Shown here in pieces: positions 34,302-44,143 of a stretch of 63,500 bases of DNA. The translations under genes were made by a program, and so were the position numbers. Within the stretch, counting starts at the first letter, position 1. Every line of letters begins with the position of its first letter. The stretch spans positions 233,813 through 297,312 of the forward strand of contig NZ_AOJE01000070.1 of the NCBI RefSeq assembly GCF_000337915.1, given 5' to 3'. This DNA comes from Halorubrum saccharovorum DSM 1137. GTDB taxonomy: Archaea > Halobacteriota > Halobacteria > Halobacteriales > Haloferacaceae. The notes under the pieces are model-generated. The model did not search any database and was not told where the DNA came from. It saw only the letters and a list, made by a program, of their open reading frames with translations.

Positions 34302-37300
34302 GTGAAGGGAACGATCTTCCGCCTTGGAGTCGCGTTAATCTGTTTATTCGGGATCGTTCTTGGCGGGTCGCTCGCTCCGGCAATCGGGATCGAGACGCCA
34401 ATCTCGGATCTCGGTGTGGAAGAAAGTGACGGGCCGGCCACCGAAGAACTGCTCGTCGATAGCGATTCAGGCAGTAGCTCAGACGCGAGTAGCGCATCCG
34501 GAAGTGACAATCCGGGAGGCGGAGCTGACGGCACTGGTGAGGGCGGCGAGGCGAGCGGCGGTGAACCCAGTGGGGAGCCAGGAGCCGGAGGTGACAGCAC
34601 CGGTGAAAGCGGCGAGGCGAGCGGCGGTGACACTAGCGGCGAACGTAGTGAATCTGGCGAAGAAACGGGAAGTGGGCAAGGGAGTGGAGCCCCCGGTGAC
34701 ACGACCGATCAAGAGCGCGGATCGTCCGGAGACACCACCAAACTCACCGAGGATGGCTCGCCGGCGGAGTCGGGTGCCGAAAGCTACGGCGGCGTCTCTG
34801 GAGGCGGATATCCGGAGCAAAACACGGTGGGCGGACCGCTGTCACTCTCGGACCATGTAGAGCTACGGGTTGAGAGTCCAGAGCCGTCACGTTGGCGGCT
34901 CGGTGCGTATACAACGTACACCGGTTCCGGCTGGGATCGGCAATCAGGAGAACAGCAACCACTCGATGGCCCGCTCCCGGTGACCGAGGGGAACCCAGCG
35001 CCGTCGCATACGATCCGTGTGACCGCAAATCGGTCCTTTGACACGTTGGCGACGGCATGGCGGCCATTTTCGGCTGAGGCGCCGAATACGCAAGTTTTCG
35101 TTACTGAAGAGCGTGGGCTGACTGTCTCAGACTCCATCGAAGCTGGCGAGACGTACACCACAACCACATACGGCCCACCGTCACACGGGACGGCTGCGTC
35201 GGCCAGTGGGAGTGGACCGATTCCTCCCGATATCGCCACCCGATACACCCAACTTCCGGAAGAGACGCCAGCACGACTTGGCGACCGGACCGCAGACATC
35301 ACGGCTGACGCGGAGACGCACTATGAGACGGCCGCAGCGGTCCAACTGTGGCTGATGGAGAATAAGGCGTATTCGCTGGATGCGACGCATGATCGCGACA
35401 CGGATGTCGCGACCGCATTCGTCTTCGACATGGAGGCCGGGTACTGTCAGTACTTCGCGACATCAATGGTCGCGATGCTCCGGACACAAGATGTCCCCGC
35501 ACGCTATGTGACCGGCTACACGGCCGGTGAGGAAGTCGCTGACGGCGAGTACGTTGTTCGCGGTCAGAATGCGCATGCGTGGGTTGAAGTGTACATCGAC
35601 GATGTCGGTTGGGTACCCTTTGATCCGACGCCGCCTAGCGGGCGTTCGGACGCGGGCCGTGACAGTGCGAACTCGGGGTACGCAGGTCCCACTCCTGAAT
35701 CCTTGCAATCCGGGCCCGGTTCCGGCTCGAGTGATAGGGGACAGTCGGACTCGGGTGACAACGAGAGGACAAGCGAGTCGGAGCAAGACGGCTCGAGTGA
35801 CCAAGCTGATGACTCGAACGAAGGCGACACACAAACCGACTCAGAACAGGAGGACACCGAAACCGAATCAGAGGACGACTCCCAGACCGAATCAGAAGAA
35901 GATGCCGACGAGGAAGACGAAGAAGAAGAGGAGGAAGACAACAACGGAAACGAAGAGGAAGACAGCGACACGGAGACAGATCAGGAAGATAGCCAAAACG
36001 AAACAGACGAAGAAGACGAGCTGGAACCTCTCGAGATAGACCCTGCTGACGATCCTGTCCCGGGGAATGATCTGACGGTGACGGTGACACGGAGCGGCGA
36101 TCCGGTCTCCGACATCGAGGTGTTGTTCAACGGCGAGTCGATCGGTGAGACGGACGGCGACGGGAACGTGACCGGCGAGGTACCATATGTCGCGTCACTC
36201 GAGATTGTTGCCCGAGACGACAACTCGGAGGGCCAGTCAGAATCACTCGCGGGCCACACGCAGCCACGAGTGAGAGGTGGGCTGGCCGGAGCACCGCCAG
36301 GCTTCAAAGCGAGTAGCCAGCGCGTGTCGACAGCCCCAGTGGGCATCGTCACGAGCGGTCTCAGAACTCCTGCCACCAGCGACGACACGATCGCACAGAC
36401 TGATAGCAACGTCACAGTGGCTGTCCCAGTTGACATCGATATTGAGCCGCAAACCAAGCCGATCGCTGGCGAATCAGTCACACTTCACGCAACGATCGAC
36501 GGTACACCGGTGCGCAATGGAACCGTCCGGGTCAATGGAACCACAGTTTCACAAACCGGGCCACACGGCGAGGCACGCGTTGAACTGCCCGCGATCAACG
36601 CCACTGAGGTGACCGTCTCACGCGGCGAGGCGTTCGGGAACCGAACCATATCGGTGGCCACGTTCGACATGACGACCACCGCATCAACGATCATTCCGTT
36701 GCCGCTGACAGCAACTGAGGTCACCGCTCGGATCGACGGCGAGCCAGTCGAGAACGCGACGGTCGCAGTTGCTGGTGAATCAGCCGCAACGACCGGACCA
36801 GCGGGAACGGCAGCGGTGACACTGCCACTGACTGACACGGCCATGATTGAGACCACCGCAGACGTGGACGGCACCAGCGCGACGGCGACAACGGCCGTCG
36901 CCAACCTCTACCGGAACCTTGCGCTTGTGCTTGGAATCGGCGCCGTTGGCGTTGGTATGGTGGGTCGACGCGTCTACCGGAGCGGGATATCCGTGCGGTC
37001 GGCCTCCCGCTCAGTAGTGCAGATTGCCGTCGGGCTGGGTCGTTCTGCGATCGCGGGACTCGTCGGGATCGCGGCCACCTTCGACCAGATGGTGTCGGCG
37101 GGTCGTCGGGGCGTGATGAGAGCTGCTACGCTACTCCGGGAGGGGATTAGTGGAGCGATCCAGCTCCTGCGCGCGCTCAGCAGGCACGCCGGTCAATTCG
37201 CTCGTCGCGGGATAGCCATCATCCGGACGCTTCCCCACCGACTCCACCCCCTGACACTCCTCGCTGCCCTTCGCCAGTTCGTCCGGTCACTTCGGACCAG

Positions 37301-37640
37301 CATCGGAGGCGGCGGAGCATCTGACACCGCGACTCACGGCCGCCAGTCGGGCGGAACAGGGACAGAGGAAGTCGATGATGAGCTGCTCTCGATCCGAGAG
37401 GCGTGGGCGGAGTTCCGTGGCCACGTCTCAATTCGGTCGTGGCGGACCTCGACTCCGGGAGAAATCGCCCGCTGGGCGATCCGGCGAGATGGACTCCCTC
37501 CCGAGTCCGTTCGGACCCTAACCGACGCATTTCGGGACGTTGAGTACGGGAATACAGCGCCGGATGAGTGTGCGCCGGCCGCCCGGGACGCGCTTGAACA
37601 GATCCGCACCGATGAGGATGAGACGGAGGCAAATTCGTGA
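34302..37640 (+). CDS. Membrane-anchored transglutaminase-like protein
   Basis: 1112 residues. An N-terminal signal or anchor helix (LGVALICLFGIVLGG) leads to a long Ser/Gly/Glu-rich stretch (about residues 45-150). The transglutaminase-core domain has the Cys in GYCQYFATSMVAML, the His in NAHAWVEVYIDDVGW and the Asp in PFDPTPP. A strongly acidic linker (residues about 470-580), Ig-like repeats (ESVTLHATIDGTPVRNGTV), a membrane helix (LALVLGIGAVGVGMVG) and a C-terminal DUF4129-like region (REAWAEFRGHV, DAFRDVEYG) follow. Expected role: protease- or transglutaminase-like action on surface proteins. First gene of a four-gene operon with 4-base overlaps. Confidence 0.85.
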   Translation: MKGTIFRLGVALICLFGIVLGGSLAPAIGIETPISDLGVEESDGPATEELLVDSDSGSSSDASSASGSDNPGGGADGTGEGGEASGGEPSGEPGAGGDSTGESGEASGGDTSGERSESGEETGSGQGSGAPGDTTDQERGSSGDTTKLTEDGSPAESGAESYGGVSGGGYPEQNTVGGPLSLSDHVELRVESPEPSRWRLGAYTTYTGSGWDRQSGEQQPLDGPLPVTEGNPAPSHTIRVTANRSFDTLATAWRPFSAEAPNTQVFVTEERGLTVSDSIEAGETYTTTTYGPPSHGTAASASGSGPIPPDIATRYTQLPEETPARLGDRTADITADAETHYETAAAVQLWLMENKAYSLDATHDRDTDVATAFVFDMEAGYCQYFATSMVAMLRTQDVPARYVTGYTAGEEVADGEYVVRGQNAHAWVEVYIDDVGWVPFDPTPPSGRSDAGRDSANSGYAGPTPESLQSGPGSGSSDRGQSDSGDNERTSESEQDGSSDQADDSNEGDTQTDSEQEDTETESEDDSQTESEEDADEEDEEEEEEDNNGNEEEDSDTETDQEDSQNETDEEDELEPLEIDPADDPVPGNDLTVTVTRSGDPVSDIEVLFNGESIGETDGDGNVTGEVPYVASLEIVARDDNSEGQSESLAGHTQPRVRGGLAGAPPGFKASSQRVSTAPVGIVTSGLRTPATSDDTIAQTDSNVTVAVPVDIDIEPQTKPIAGESVTLHATIDGTPVRNGTVRVNGTTVSQTGPHGEARVELPAINATEVTVSRGEAFGNRTISVATFDMTTTASTIIPLPLTATEVTARIDGEPVENATVAVAGESAATTGPAGTAAVTLPLTDTAMIETTADVDGTSATATTAVANLYRNLALVLGIGAVGVGMVGRRVYRSGISVRSASRSVVQIAVGLGRSAIAGLVGIAATFDQMVSAGRRGVMRAATLLREGISGAIQLLRALSRHAGQFARRGIAIIRTLPHRLHPLTLLAALRQFVRSLRTSIGGGGASDTATHGRQSGGTGTEEVDDELLSIREAWAEFRGHVSIRSWRTSTPGEIARWAIRRDGLPPESVRTLTDAFRDVEYGNTAPDECAPAARDALEQIRTDEDETEANS

Positions 37641-38452
37641 CGGGGCAGGGTATCGAGTCGGCGACCGCAAACAGCACCGACGACCGACACGGGCTTGCAA
37701 CCGCAGACGCTCCGTCCACGGACAGCGACTCTCCGAGTGACTCCACCGACCCGCCCCGCTCAGATGGGAGCGGTGTATTTTCATGGGTGGTTCGCGTGGT
37801 CGCGAGCCTCGCCGGGACGGCTCTCATCGGGTTCGCGGCGGTGCTGCTGTTTGCGCCACAAGAAGTCGAGTCGGTCGTGTCGATCACCGCGATCGCTCAG
37901 AGTCCAGCGATCGCAGACGAGATGGTGCGTGGAGGCCTGTTCGCCGCACTTGGTGTGGGGTGTGCGTTGTGGGTTCTCCTGACGAGGCCCGCGTGGGCCG
38001 ATCGCCAGTCGGCGCCGTCCTCGCCAGATGACGAGGAGCTCCCACGGTTCGAGGCGTTACGGTCGAACCCACCAGAGGTAGCAGACACCACGCCCGTCGT
38101 CGGTGCCTCCTTCGATAACAATGTTGAAACCCTGGTGGCGGCCACTGGGAGCGACCAGACGGATTCCATCCGGACGCAGTTACGGTCACTCACGGCCGAC
38201 GCGCTCGTGACGGTTGACGGGCTCTCCCAGCAAGAGGCGCAAACCCGTCTTGATGAGGGCACTTGGACAGACGATACCGTCGCCGCCGCCTATCTCGCTG
38301 ACCGTGAGGCGACGCTTTCACGCCGGCAGCGTCTGGTCGCGTGGCTTCGGCCATCGCGAACCAAACGCCGCCGGATCGAGCGGACAACGAACGCCATTGC
38401 GGCCCGGTTCGACACCGGCAGCGATCAACTCGCCACGGGTGAGCCGTCGTGA
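37637..38452 (+). CDS. Membrane protein of the transglutaminase/DUF58 operon (DUF7269-type)
   Basis: 271 residues: a Ser/Thr/Asp-rich N-terminus, two membrane helices (VVRVVASLAGTALIGFAAVLLF and GLFAALGVGCALWVLL), then a charged cytosolic domain (ADALVTVDGLSQQEAQTRLD, AAYLADREATLSRRQR). I relate it to the haloarchaeal DUF7269 family by position and shape, from memory. The start at 37637 overlaps the transglutaminase stop, and its own stop overlaps the DUF58 start. A role as connector in the same surface complex is inferred from the operon. Confidence 0.7.
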   Translation: MTGQGIESATANSTDDRHGLATADAPSTDSDSPSDSTDPPRSDGSGVFSWVVRVVASLAGTALIGFAAVLLFAPQEVESVVSITAIAQSPAIADEMVRGGLFAALGVGCALWVLLTRPAWADRQSAPSSPDDEELPRFEALRSNPPEVADTTPVVGASFDNNVETLVAATGSDQTDSIRTQLRSLTADALVTVDGLSQQEAQTRLDEGTWTDDTVAAAYLADREATLSRRQRLVAWLRPSRTKRRRIERTTNAIAARFDTGSDQLATGEPS

Positions 38453-39735
38453 CAGAAACCGCGCTCACGGGTCGGTTCGACGGCGCGACCCTCGTTGCGG
38501 TTATTCTCGTGACTACCGGCACCGTGTTCGGAGAACCGGCGCTGTTTGTGGGGGCGACGGTGCCGCTCGGCTACCTGCTCGTCGGGTGGATCGCCACCCC
38601 GCCTGCCATCGATGTGAGTGTTGAACGGGACATCGATCCGGCGCCGGCGGCACCCGGCGAACGAGCGACAGTCACGCTGCGTCTCACAAACGTCGGCGAC
38701 GCAGCCCTCACCGACATTCGGGTTGTCGATGGCGTTCCCCCGGACCTCCCTGTTGAGGCGGGCTCTCCGCGTGCATGTCTGTCGATCCGGCCAGGTGAAA
38801 CGGCGTCGGTGACGTACGATGTCGTCGCGAGCCAGGGCGCGTACGACTTTCGGTCGCCGGTTGTGCGGGCCCGGCCGCTTTCCTCGGCCGCCGTCACCAC
38901 GACTCGCCCCAGCGTTACCGGAACGACAACGCTGATCTGCCGGCGTGACGTCGGCGACGTACCCCAACTACAGGGCTCGCTTCGGCGTGTCGGCACCCAA
39001 CCGGTCGATCGCGGCGGCGAGGGGATCGAGTTCCATTCGACCAGAGAGTATCGCCCGGGCGATGACGTCCGGCGCGTTGACTGGCGCGGATTTGCGAAGA
39101 CCGGCACCCTGGCCACCATCCAATTCACCGAGACGAGCGCAACAGAGACGGTTGTTCTCGTCGATGGACTCGATGCCGGTCAGATCGCCCGTGGAGCGGG
39201 CTACCCAACGGCGAGTGAGCTGACAGTCTACGCTGCAGACCGTGTCGTGACACGCCTATTCGCCGAGGGCAATGAGGTTGGGCTCCGAACGGGCAGTATC
39301 ACGGCTGCCGAGATCGGAGTTCCAGTGCCAACGAATGCGGATGGCCACCCGTGGATCGCACCCGGTGCAGACGAGGCAACGCGGCGCCAGATCGAGGCGA
39401 CGTTTGACAGTCTCGGTGAGGCCACACACGATGGCGACGGAAACAGTACGACCCACTCACGTGGGCTCCACGAGCGACTCCCTTCGAACGCTGATGTCGT
39501 GTTAGTGACACCGGCGCTTGATGAATCGACGGGTGAACTGGTCGAAACGCTGTGTGCCGCTGATCGCCATGTCGCCGTGGTAACGCCCGATGTCACCGAC
39601 CGTGAGACGGTCGGAAAGACCGTCGCGCGGGTTGAGCGTCGCCTCACCCTCGCGCGGCTCCGGAGCGCGGGCGCCACGGTGTGTGACTGGGACACGCGGT
39701 TCCCGCTGGCAAGCGCGATGGAGGTCGCCACATGA
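38449..39735 (+). CDS. DUF58 domain protein
   Basis: 428 residues: two N-terminal membrane helices, a CARDB-like beta domain (ATVTLRLTNVGDAALTDIRV), then DUF58 with the hallmark GGEGIEFHSTREYRPGDDVR and RVDWRGFAKTGTLATIQF. DUF58 resembles a von Willebrand A fold, and DUF58 proteins are classically encoded with MoxR ATPases and transglutaminases. GTG start at 38449, coupled to the previous gene. The MoxR partner here is the convergent gene at 41324-42280. Confidence 0.88.
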   Translation: MTETALTGRFDGATLVAVILVTTGTVFGEPALFVGATVPLGYLLVGWIATPPAIDVSVERDIDPAPAAPGERATVTLRLTNVGDAALTDIRVVDGVPPDLPVEAGSPRACLSIRPGETASVTYDVVASQGAYDFRSPVVRARPLSSAAVTTTRPSVTGTTTLICRRDVGDVPQLQGSLRRVGTQPVDRGGEGIEFHSTREYRPGDDVRRVDWRGFAKTGTLATIQFTETSATETVVLVDGLDAGQIARGAGYPTASELTVYAADRVVTRLFAEGNEVGLRTGSITAAEIGVPVPTNADGHPWIAPGADEATRRQIEATFDSLGEATHDGDGNSTTHSRGLHERLPSNADVVLVTPALDESTGELVETLCAADRHVAVVTPDVTDRETVGKTVARVERRLTLARLRSAGATVCDWDTRFPLASAMEVAT

Positions 39736-41297
39736 CCGCCTCGCCGGGTGGCGGTGAGCTTCCCCCGACAAACTGGCAACCGACGCGTCCAACCACGACG
39801 ACGGCAGCCATCGTTGCAGTTGGCAGCACGCTCGGGCTGGCAACGCTCACAGGCGACGCACTCGTGGCGCTGCTTGGAGTCATCACCGGGATCACACTGG
39901 CAGTGACGGTCGCCGCCGTCGGAACTGGAGATCATCGACTCACTGTCGTAGCAGGTGGGCTGCTCGCCACGCTGACCGGAGTTGGGTTGCTCGGTTCCGT
40001 TGCAGCGGCCCTCATTGTCCAGGTCGCGTGGCCGCCAACACCGCCGTACGACACGCTCGCCGCGGCCCCGTTTCTGATCGTGGGCGCTGGGCTGTCCACC
40101 GGCTTCGGGGTAGTCACCGTATTTCGGAATCTCTCACCGGCACGTGATGCGGGGTACACCGCGCTCCGGCTGCTGACCGTCGGGTTTGTTCCGGTTGTGG
40201 CCGTCGCTGTCGATTGGTGGCAGCCACTGAACTCCGCCGGGACCAAGCTGGTCGCGGCCCGCTTCGATCAGCTGCTTCGCCCAACGCAACCCGCGTCAGA
40301 CGCTGGCGCAGTGCTGCCGCAGTTTGTCGGGGTCGTCGCGCTGTGGTTCGTCACGATGATCGTCCTCTACATGGCGGTGAGCCGGCTTCCCGTGGTCGAG
40401 CTCACACACGAATCCAACCGCCAATCCGTCACAAACGCGCGAGACACCGTTCTGGGCTGGTTACGGCTGGGAATGGGTGTCGCGCTGGTCACCGAGTTCT
40501 GTGCGCTCGTCATGATTAGTTCGTCGGTGATCAGAGCCGAAGAGCTGCCGCCAGCCGTGGTCGACGGACTCATTACAGTCTCCTACGCGTCGCTGCCTCG
40601 ACGCCTCCTGGTCGCCGGGATCGCGGTCGGGGTGAGCAGCCTCCTCGCGATACGGGCAGCGCGGATGCTGGCTTCCCGGCAGTTTCGCCCCACATACCTC
40701 CCTGTCGCTCCACTCGCTGTCGGCAGCCTCCTCACCGCTGTGGTCGTGATCGCTCATGACCCTGCCGCGACAGTTGCGCTCGAGCAGAGCACAAGCGACA
40801 CAGCCCAACGAGTGCTCCGGGACCTCTTCGAGACGGTCGGGTCGTTCGCGTTGCTCTCGGGGATCATCCTCAGTAGCCTTGCAACCGCGGCGGTTGCGGC
40901 ACTTGTCGTGAGCTTTGTCCACGGTATCGGACTGCTGAACCGGCATTCTGGCACCCAGCTCGCCGGCAGTGGGGTCTTTCTCGCCGCCATCGCTGCGGGA
41001 ATCTCCGACGTATCGATCCCAATTGTCCTTGTAGGCATCGCAGCGAGCCTCTACGTGTTGGATCTCGGCGAATTCAGCATGACGCTCGGCCAAGAGATCG
41101 GACGAGCAGGCACCTCTCGGCGGGCGGAAATCGTCCACGGTGCCGGCGGCGCAGTGATCGCCCTCGGGACTGTTGGGCTCGGCGTTGGGACGCTTGCAGT
41201 GATCAGCAGCCTGCCACAGCTCCCTGCACCCCCAACTGCGGTCGCCGTCGTCGCGGCGGCAGTCGGCACCATCCTGTTGTTCCTTGCGACGCGATAG
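39732..41297 (+). CDS. Polytopic membrane protein (DUF7519-type)
   Basis: 521 residues with about twelve hydrophobic segments (for example VAALIVQVAWPPTPP region, LVASLLAIRAARML-like helices, VLVGIAASLYVLDL). No enzymatic motif was seen. Its position as last gene of the transglutaminase/DUF58 operon and its shape match what I recall as DUF7519 in other haloarchaea. It may form the membrane base of the complex; this is inference. The ATG at 39732 overlaps the DUF58 stop. Confidence 0.65.
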   Translation: MTASPGGGELPPTNWQPTRPTTTTAAIVAVGSTLGLATLTGDALVALLGVITGITLAVTVAAVGTGDHRLTVVAGGLLATLTGVGLLGSVAAALIVQVAWPPTPPYDTLAAAPFLIVGAGLSTGFGVVTVFRNLSPARDAGYTALRLLTVGFVPVVAVAVDWWQPLNSAGTKLVAARFDQLLRPTQPASDAGAVLPQFVGVVALWFVTMIVLYMAVSRLPVVELTHESNRQSVTNARDTVLGWLRLGMGVALVTEFCALVMISSSVIRAEELPPAVVDGLITVSYASLPRRLLVAGIAVGVSSLLAIRAARMLASRQFRPTYLPVAPLAVGSLLTAVVVIAHDPAATVALEQSTSDTAQRVLRDLFETVGSFALLSGIILSSLATAAVAALVVSFVHGIGLLNRHSGTQLAGSGVFLAAIAAGISDVSIPIVLVGIAASLYVLDLGEFSMTLGQEIGRAGTSRRAEIVHGAGGAVIALGTVGLGVGTLAVISSLPQLPAPPTAVAVVAAAVGTILLFLATR

Positions 41298-41323
41298 CGG
41301 TGCTCTGAGCGCCTACGAGTGAG

Positions 41324-42280
41324 TCACTTAACCGCGACAGCGGGGACCTCGACCCGCTCGACGACATCGTCGACAACGGTGTGGGGCGACACATCCCGCA
41401 CCGTCGCATCCGCGGTCAACACCAATCGGTGGACGAACGTCTCCGCGACGATTGCCTTGATGTCATCTGGGGCGACGTACTCACGTCCTTGGATGAGCGC
41501 ATGGGACCGGCTCGCCTCAAACAGCCGCTGGATCCCGCGTGGTGAGACACCGACCTCGACCCGATCGTCCGCGCGGGTTGCCTCTCCGAGAGCGATGATG
41601 TAATCGCGGATGCCGTCCTCCACGGTAACCTGTTCAGGGACGGTCTGCAGTTCAGACACGACCTCACCGTCGACGACGCGTTGTGGATTGGGTGTCCGAG
41701 CGGTCCGATCGGCCCGCCGGTCAAGAATGGTCTGCATCCCGTCTGTGTCGGGATAGCCGAGCGTCGTCTTCAGAATGAATCGGTCACGCTGTGCCTCCGG
41801 GAGCGCGAACGTTCCCTCTTGTTCGACCGGATTCTGCGTGGCGATAACGAAGAATGGGTCTGGTAGCTGGTAGGTTGTGCCATCGGCGGAGACCTGCCCC
41901 TCCGACATCGCCTCCAACAGCGCGGCCTGTGTTTTTGGTGGTGCACGGTTGATCTCGTCCGCCAAGACGACGTTTGCAAAGATTGGCCCTTCTGCGAAGT
42001 CAAACTCTCCCTGCTGTTCGCGGTATACGTGTGATCCCGTGATGTCACTCGGGAGGAGGTCAGGCGTAAACTGGATCCGGTTGAACGACAACCCAAGCGC
42101 TGACGCAAAACTCCGTGCCATCAGCGTCTTTCCGGTTCCAGGGACATCCTCCACGAGCACGTGTCCGCGAGAAAGCACGCCAGTGAGTACTGTCTCGAGA
42201 ATCTCCCGATCGACGACGACCACATCTGAAATTGTCTCGATAACGTTCTCACAGATATCTGTCGCCGCATCTCCGTCCAT
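41324..42280 (-). CDS. MoxR-family AAA+ ATPase
   Basis: 318 residues. Walker A is EDVPGTGKT, Walker B is VVLADEINRAPPKTQAALLE, and family elements GQVSADGTTYQLPDPFFVIAT, QNPVEQEGTFALPEAQRDRF (sensor 1 and arginine region) and VGVSPRGIQRL (sensor 2) are complete. MoxR ATPases act as chaperone-like partners of DUF58/VWA proteins. The gene is convergent with the DUF58 operon, 26 bases from its end. In many genomes moxR is co-directional with this cluster, so this arrangement is slightly unusual. Confidence 0.92.
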   Translation of the reverse strand: MDGDAATDICENVIETISDVVVVDREILETVLTGVLSRGHVLVEDVPGTGKTLMARSFASALGLSFNRIQFTPDLLPSDITGSHVYREQQGEFDFAEGPIFANVVLADEINRAPPKTQAALLEAMSEGQVSADGTTYQLPDPFFVIATQNPVEQEGTFALPEAQRDRFILKTTLGYPDTDGMQTILDRRADRTARTPNPQRVVDGEVVSELQTVPEQVTVEDGIRDYIIALGEATRADDRVEVGVSPRGIQRLFEASRSHALIQGREYVAPDDIKAIVAETFVHRLVLTADATVRDVSPHTVVDDVVERVEVPAVAVK

Positions 42281-42434
42281 ACCATCATGTCGGCTGGAAG
42301 GTATTTCAATCCCTACGGTTAGCTAGCACCCAGTCAAGTCCGAAGCGTGTCAGTACATCTCTACTCAGTATGGTGGTCGGTTGGCGCTGGCAGGCTCTGA
42401 GGTGTTTCGATATCCACCAGATTTCGTACGGGTC

Positions 42435-43040
42435 TTACGCGAACCCCGCCTCCTCGAAGGCCTCGTTCACGACCTCGGGCGTCGGCGCGTTCAGGTACGG
42501 TTCGATCGCCTGGAAGGAGTCCCAGCCGCCGACCTGCATGACGACGCGGGGGTTCACCTGCTTATCGACGAGGAGGCGCTGCGCGAATCGGCGCCGGAGA
42601 TCGTGGCTTGAGACGTGGAGATAGTCCTCGTCGCCCGTCACCTCGGCCGCGCGCTCGGCCGTGCGTTTGACGACCGCCCGGACACCGCTCTCGGAGAGGT
42701 TGACGATCGGCTCATGCCGGCCGACGTCTTCCGATCGAACGAACCGGTGGATGTCGCCCTCGACCTCTCGCGGGAGGTAGGCGTCGCGAGGCTTCCCGCC
42801 GCTCCCGGTCGTGTCCTTCCCCTCGGGGACGCGGAGGCGGAAGTGGTCGCCGTCCGGGGTGCGTTTGACGTGTTTCGGCGCGACCTGCGGGATCTCGAAG
42901 GTGCGGAGCCCGACGCTCGCGCCGAGCTGTATCACGAGGTCGTCGCGGTGACTCCCGGCGGCGCGGCGGAGCTCCTCGATCTCGCCGTCGGTGAGCCAGC
43001 ACTTGTACTGGTCCGGCTTTCCGGTTGCCTCTAAGCGCAT
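42435..43040 (-). CDS. Short tyrosine recombinase (integrase)
   Basis: 201 residues, catalytic domain only. The active-site residues are all visible: Arg46 in ASVGLRTFE, Lys75 region in VPEGKDT, His146 and Arg149 in SSHDLRRRFAQ, Trp173 in QVGGWDS, and Tyr182 in IEPYLN. The N-terminal SAM-like core-binding domain of full-length XerC/phage integrases is missing, as in a group of short haloarchaeal integrases. It lies 5.4 kb inside the right boundary of the tRNA-Trp element and is the only recombinase seen in it. It may or may not be the enzyme that made the attachment repeats. Confidence 0.85.
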   Translation of the reverse strand: MRLEATGKPDQYKCWLTDGEIEELRRAAGSHRDDLVIQLGASVGLRTFEIPQVAPKHVKRTPDGDHFRLRVPEGKDTTGSGGKPRDAYLPREVEGDIHRFVRSEDVGRHEPIVNLSESGVRAVVKRTAERAAEVTGDEDYLHVSSHDLRRRFAQRLLVDKQVNPRVVMQVGGWDSFQAIEPYLNAPTPEVVNEAFEEAGFA

Positions 43041-43151
43041 GTGAACTTCCAAAAGAAGATAGCACTTAGTACGGCAGAACCGACGAGGTCCTCGGCCCGA
43101 TCAGGGTGGATTCGGGGGGTTCGTTGACGACTTGTGTAAGAAGTCGCGGGT

Positions 43152-44051
43152 CTACTCAGAATAGTCGTTGGGATCGAATTCGTATTTCGATGGTTCCGGA
43201 TACTCATATGATTTAGCGAAGTCTTCCGGTTTCATATTTTTAGCTTCCGGTTCTTCTTCGCCAAGAACTAGGAAATATGTAGTTGAATGGACCTTCGAAC
43301 TCTCAATTTGTCCGCCGTCTGAAACCGTTTTTCGAGTACGGATATCCGTCGGCATAGAGCCAAAATTCTCGTCAAAAATTCCCGCTCGAAGGTTTCTCCA
43401 CAGGTAGATGTCATTGGTAGAAATCGAAACCGTTTGATTTGTCATGTGATCTGGTGGGATGAAGTGAATATTTCTCCCGGAGTTTTGACGGGGATCCTCT
43501 CCACGTCGCTGTCTTTCCGCCCCCCAACTAGGAGAAAAGAGCGCAGGTATTCCCATCCTGATTTTATTATTCGAATTCCACTGGTTCGGATTAGGGAAAT
43601 CGTGGACGTCAACGAATAATGTGAATTCGATCGCATGAGGTAGGGATAGCCGTCTTATGATTGCGGGTATGGCGTAGAAAGCCTCATCTGGATCAAAGTT
43701 CTGCTGGAGAATGTCAAGCTGTTCAAGATTTACTTGGAATTTTATGAATTGACCGTCATCAGGATGACTCTGATCGACAAGGTGCCTAAATCTCCCGACC
43801 TCCGCGGCGAGATAGTAGTCGCTGTAATTCGGACTTTTGTACTGAAATACGACAGCACGGCCCCACGGGTGCGCCTGAGCAACGTCGTATCCCAACCCAT
43901 CGTCACCTCCCTCCATCTTTCTTGATGGAGATAGCGCTATAGTGTCTGGATAGATCTGGCGATATTCATTAACCATGTCGTGGGTAATATCCATCTCTAA
44001 AGTCGATTCAGACGGAGGATTTCCAGCCGGTAATCTCATTGAGTTATTCAT
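43152..44051 (-). CDS. Unknown protein, possible PD-(D/E)xK-like nuclease
   Basis: 299 residues from the ATG at 44051 (Met at 44039 fits the TATA box slightly better). The sequence around residues 48-73 (DGLGYDVAQAHPWGRAVVFQ followed by YK) resembles the Asp-x(n)-(E/Q)xK pattern of restriction-type nucleases: Asp56, Gln70 and Lys72. The second half is polar with no membrane segment. Lower GC and different codon use than the neighbours point to transfer. Neighbours are an integrase and HicAB, so a defence or conflict role is plausible but not shown. No named family was recognised. Confidence 0.55.
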   Translation of the reverse strand: MNNSMRLPAGNPPSESTLEMDITHDMVNEYRQIYPDTIALSPSRKMEGGDDGLGYDVAQAHPWGRAVVFQYKSPNYSDYYLAAEVGRFRHLVDQSHPDDGQFIKFQVNLEQLDILQQNFDPDEAFYAIPAIIRRLSLPHAIEFTLFVDVHDFPNPNQWNSNNKIRMGIPALFSPSWGAERQRRGEDPRQNSGRNIHFIPPDHMTNQTVSISTNDIYLWRNLRAGIFDENFGSMPTDIRTRKTVSDGGQIESSKVHSTTYFLVLGEEEPEAKNMKPEDFAKSYEYPEPSKYEFDPNDYSE

Positions 44052-44143
44052 CAAGCTAACAAGTTATAAATTAAGCCGTCAACTTTTGTCCCACATTAGG
44101 GGATCACCAAGGCCAGATGTATAACAAGTCGTGAAGTCGGGAA

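Noticed and set aside
42305-42320. CAATCCCTACGG near the end of the MoxR gene as a third attachment site
   Set aside because: It matches the tRNA-Trp core only over about ten bases with mismatches; chance similarity is likely.
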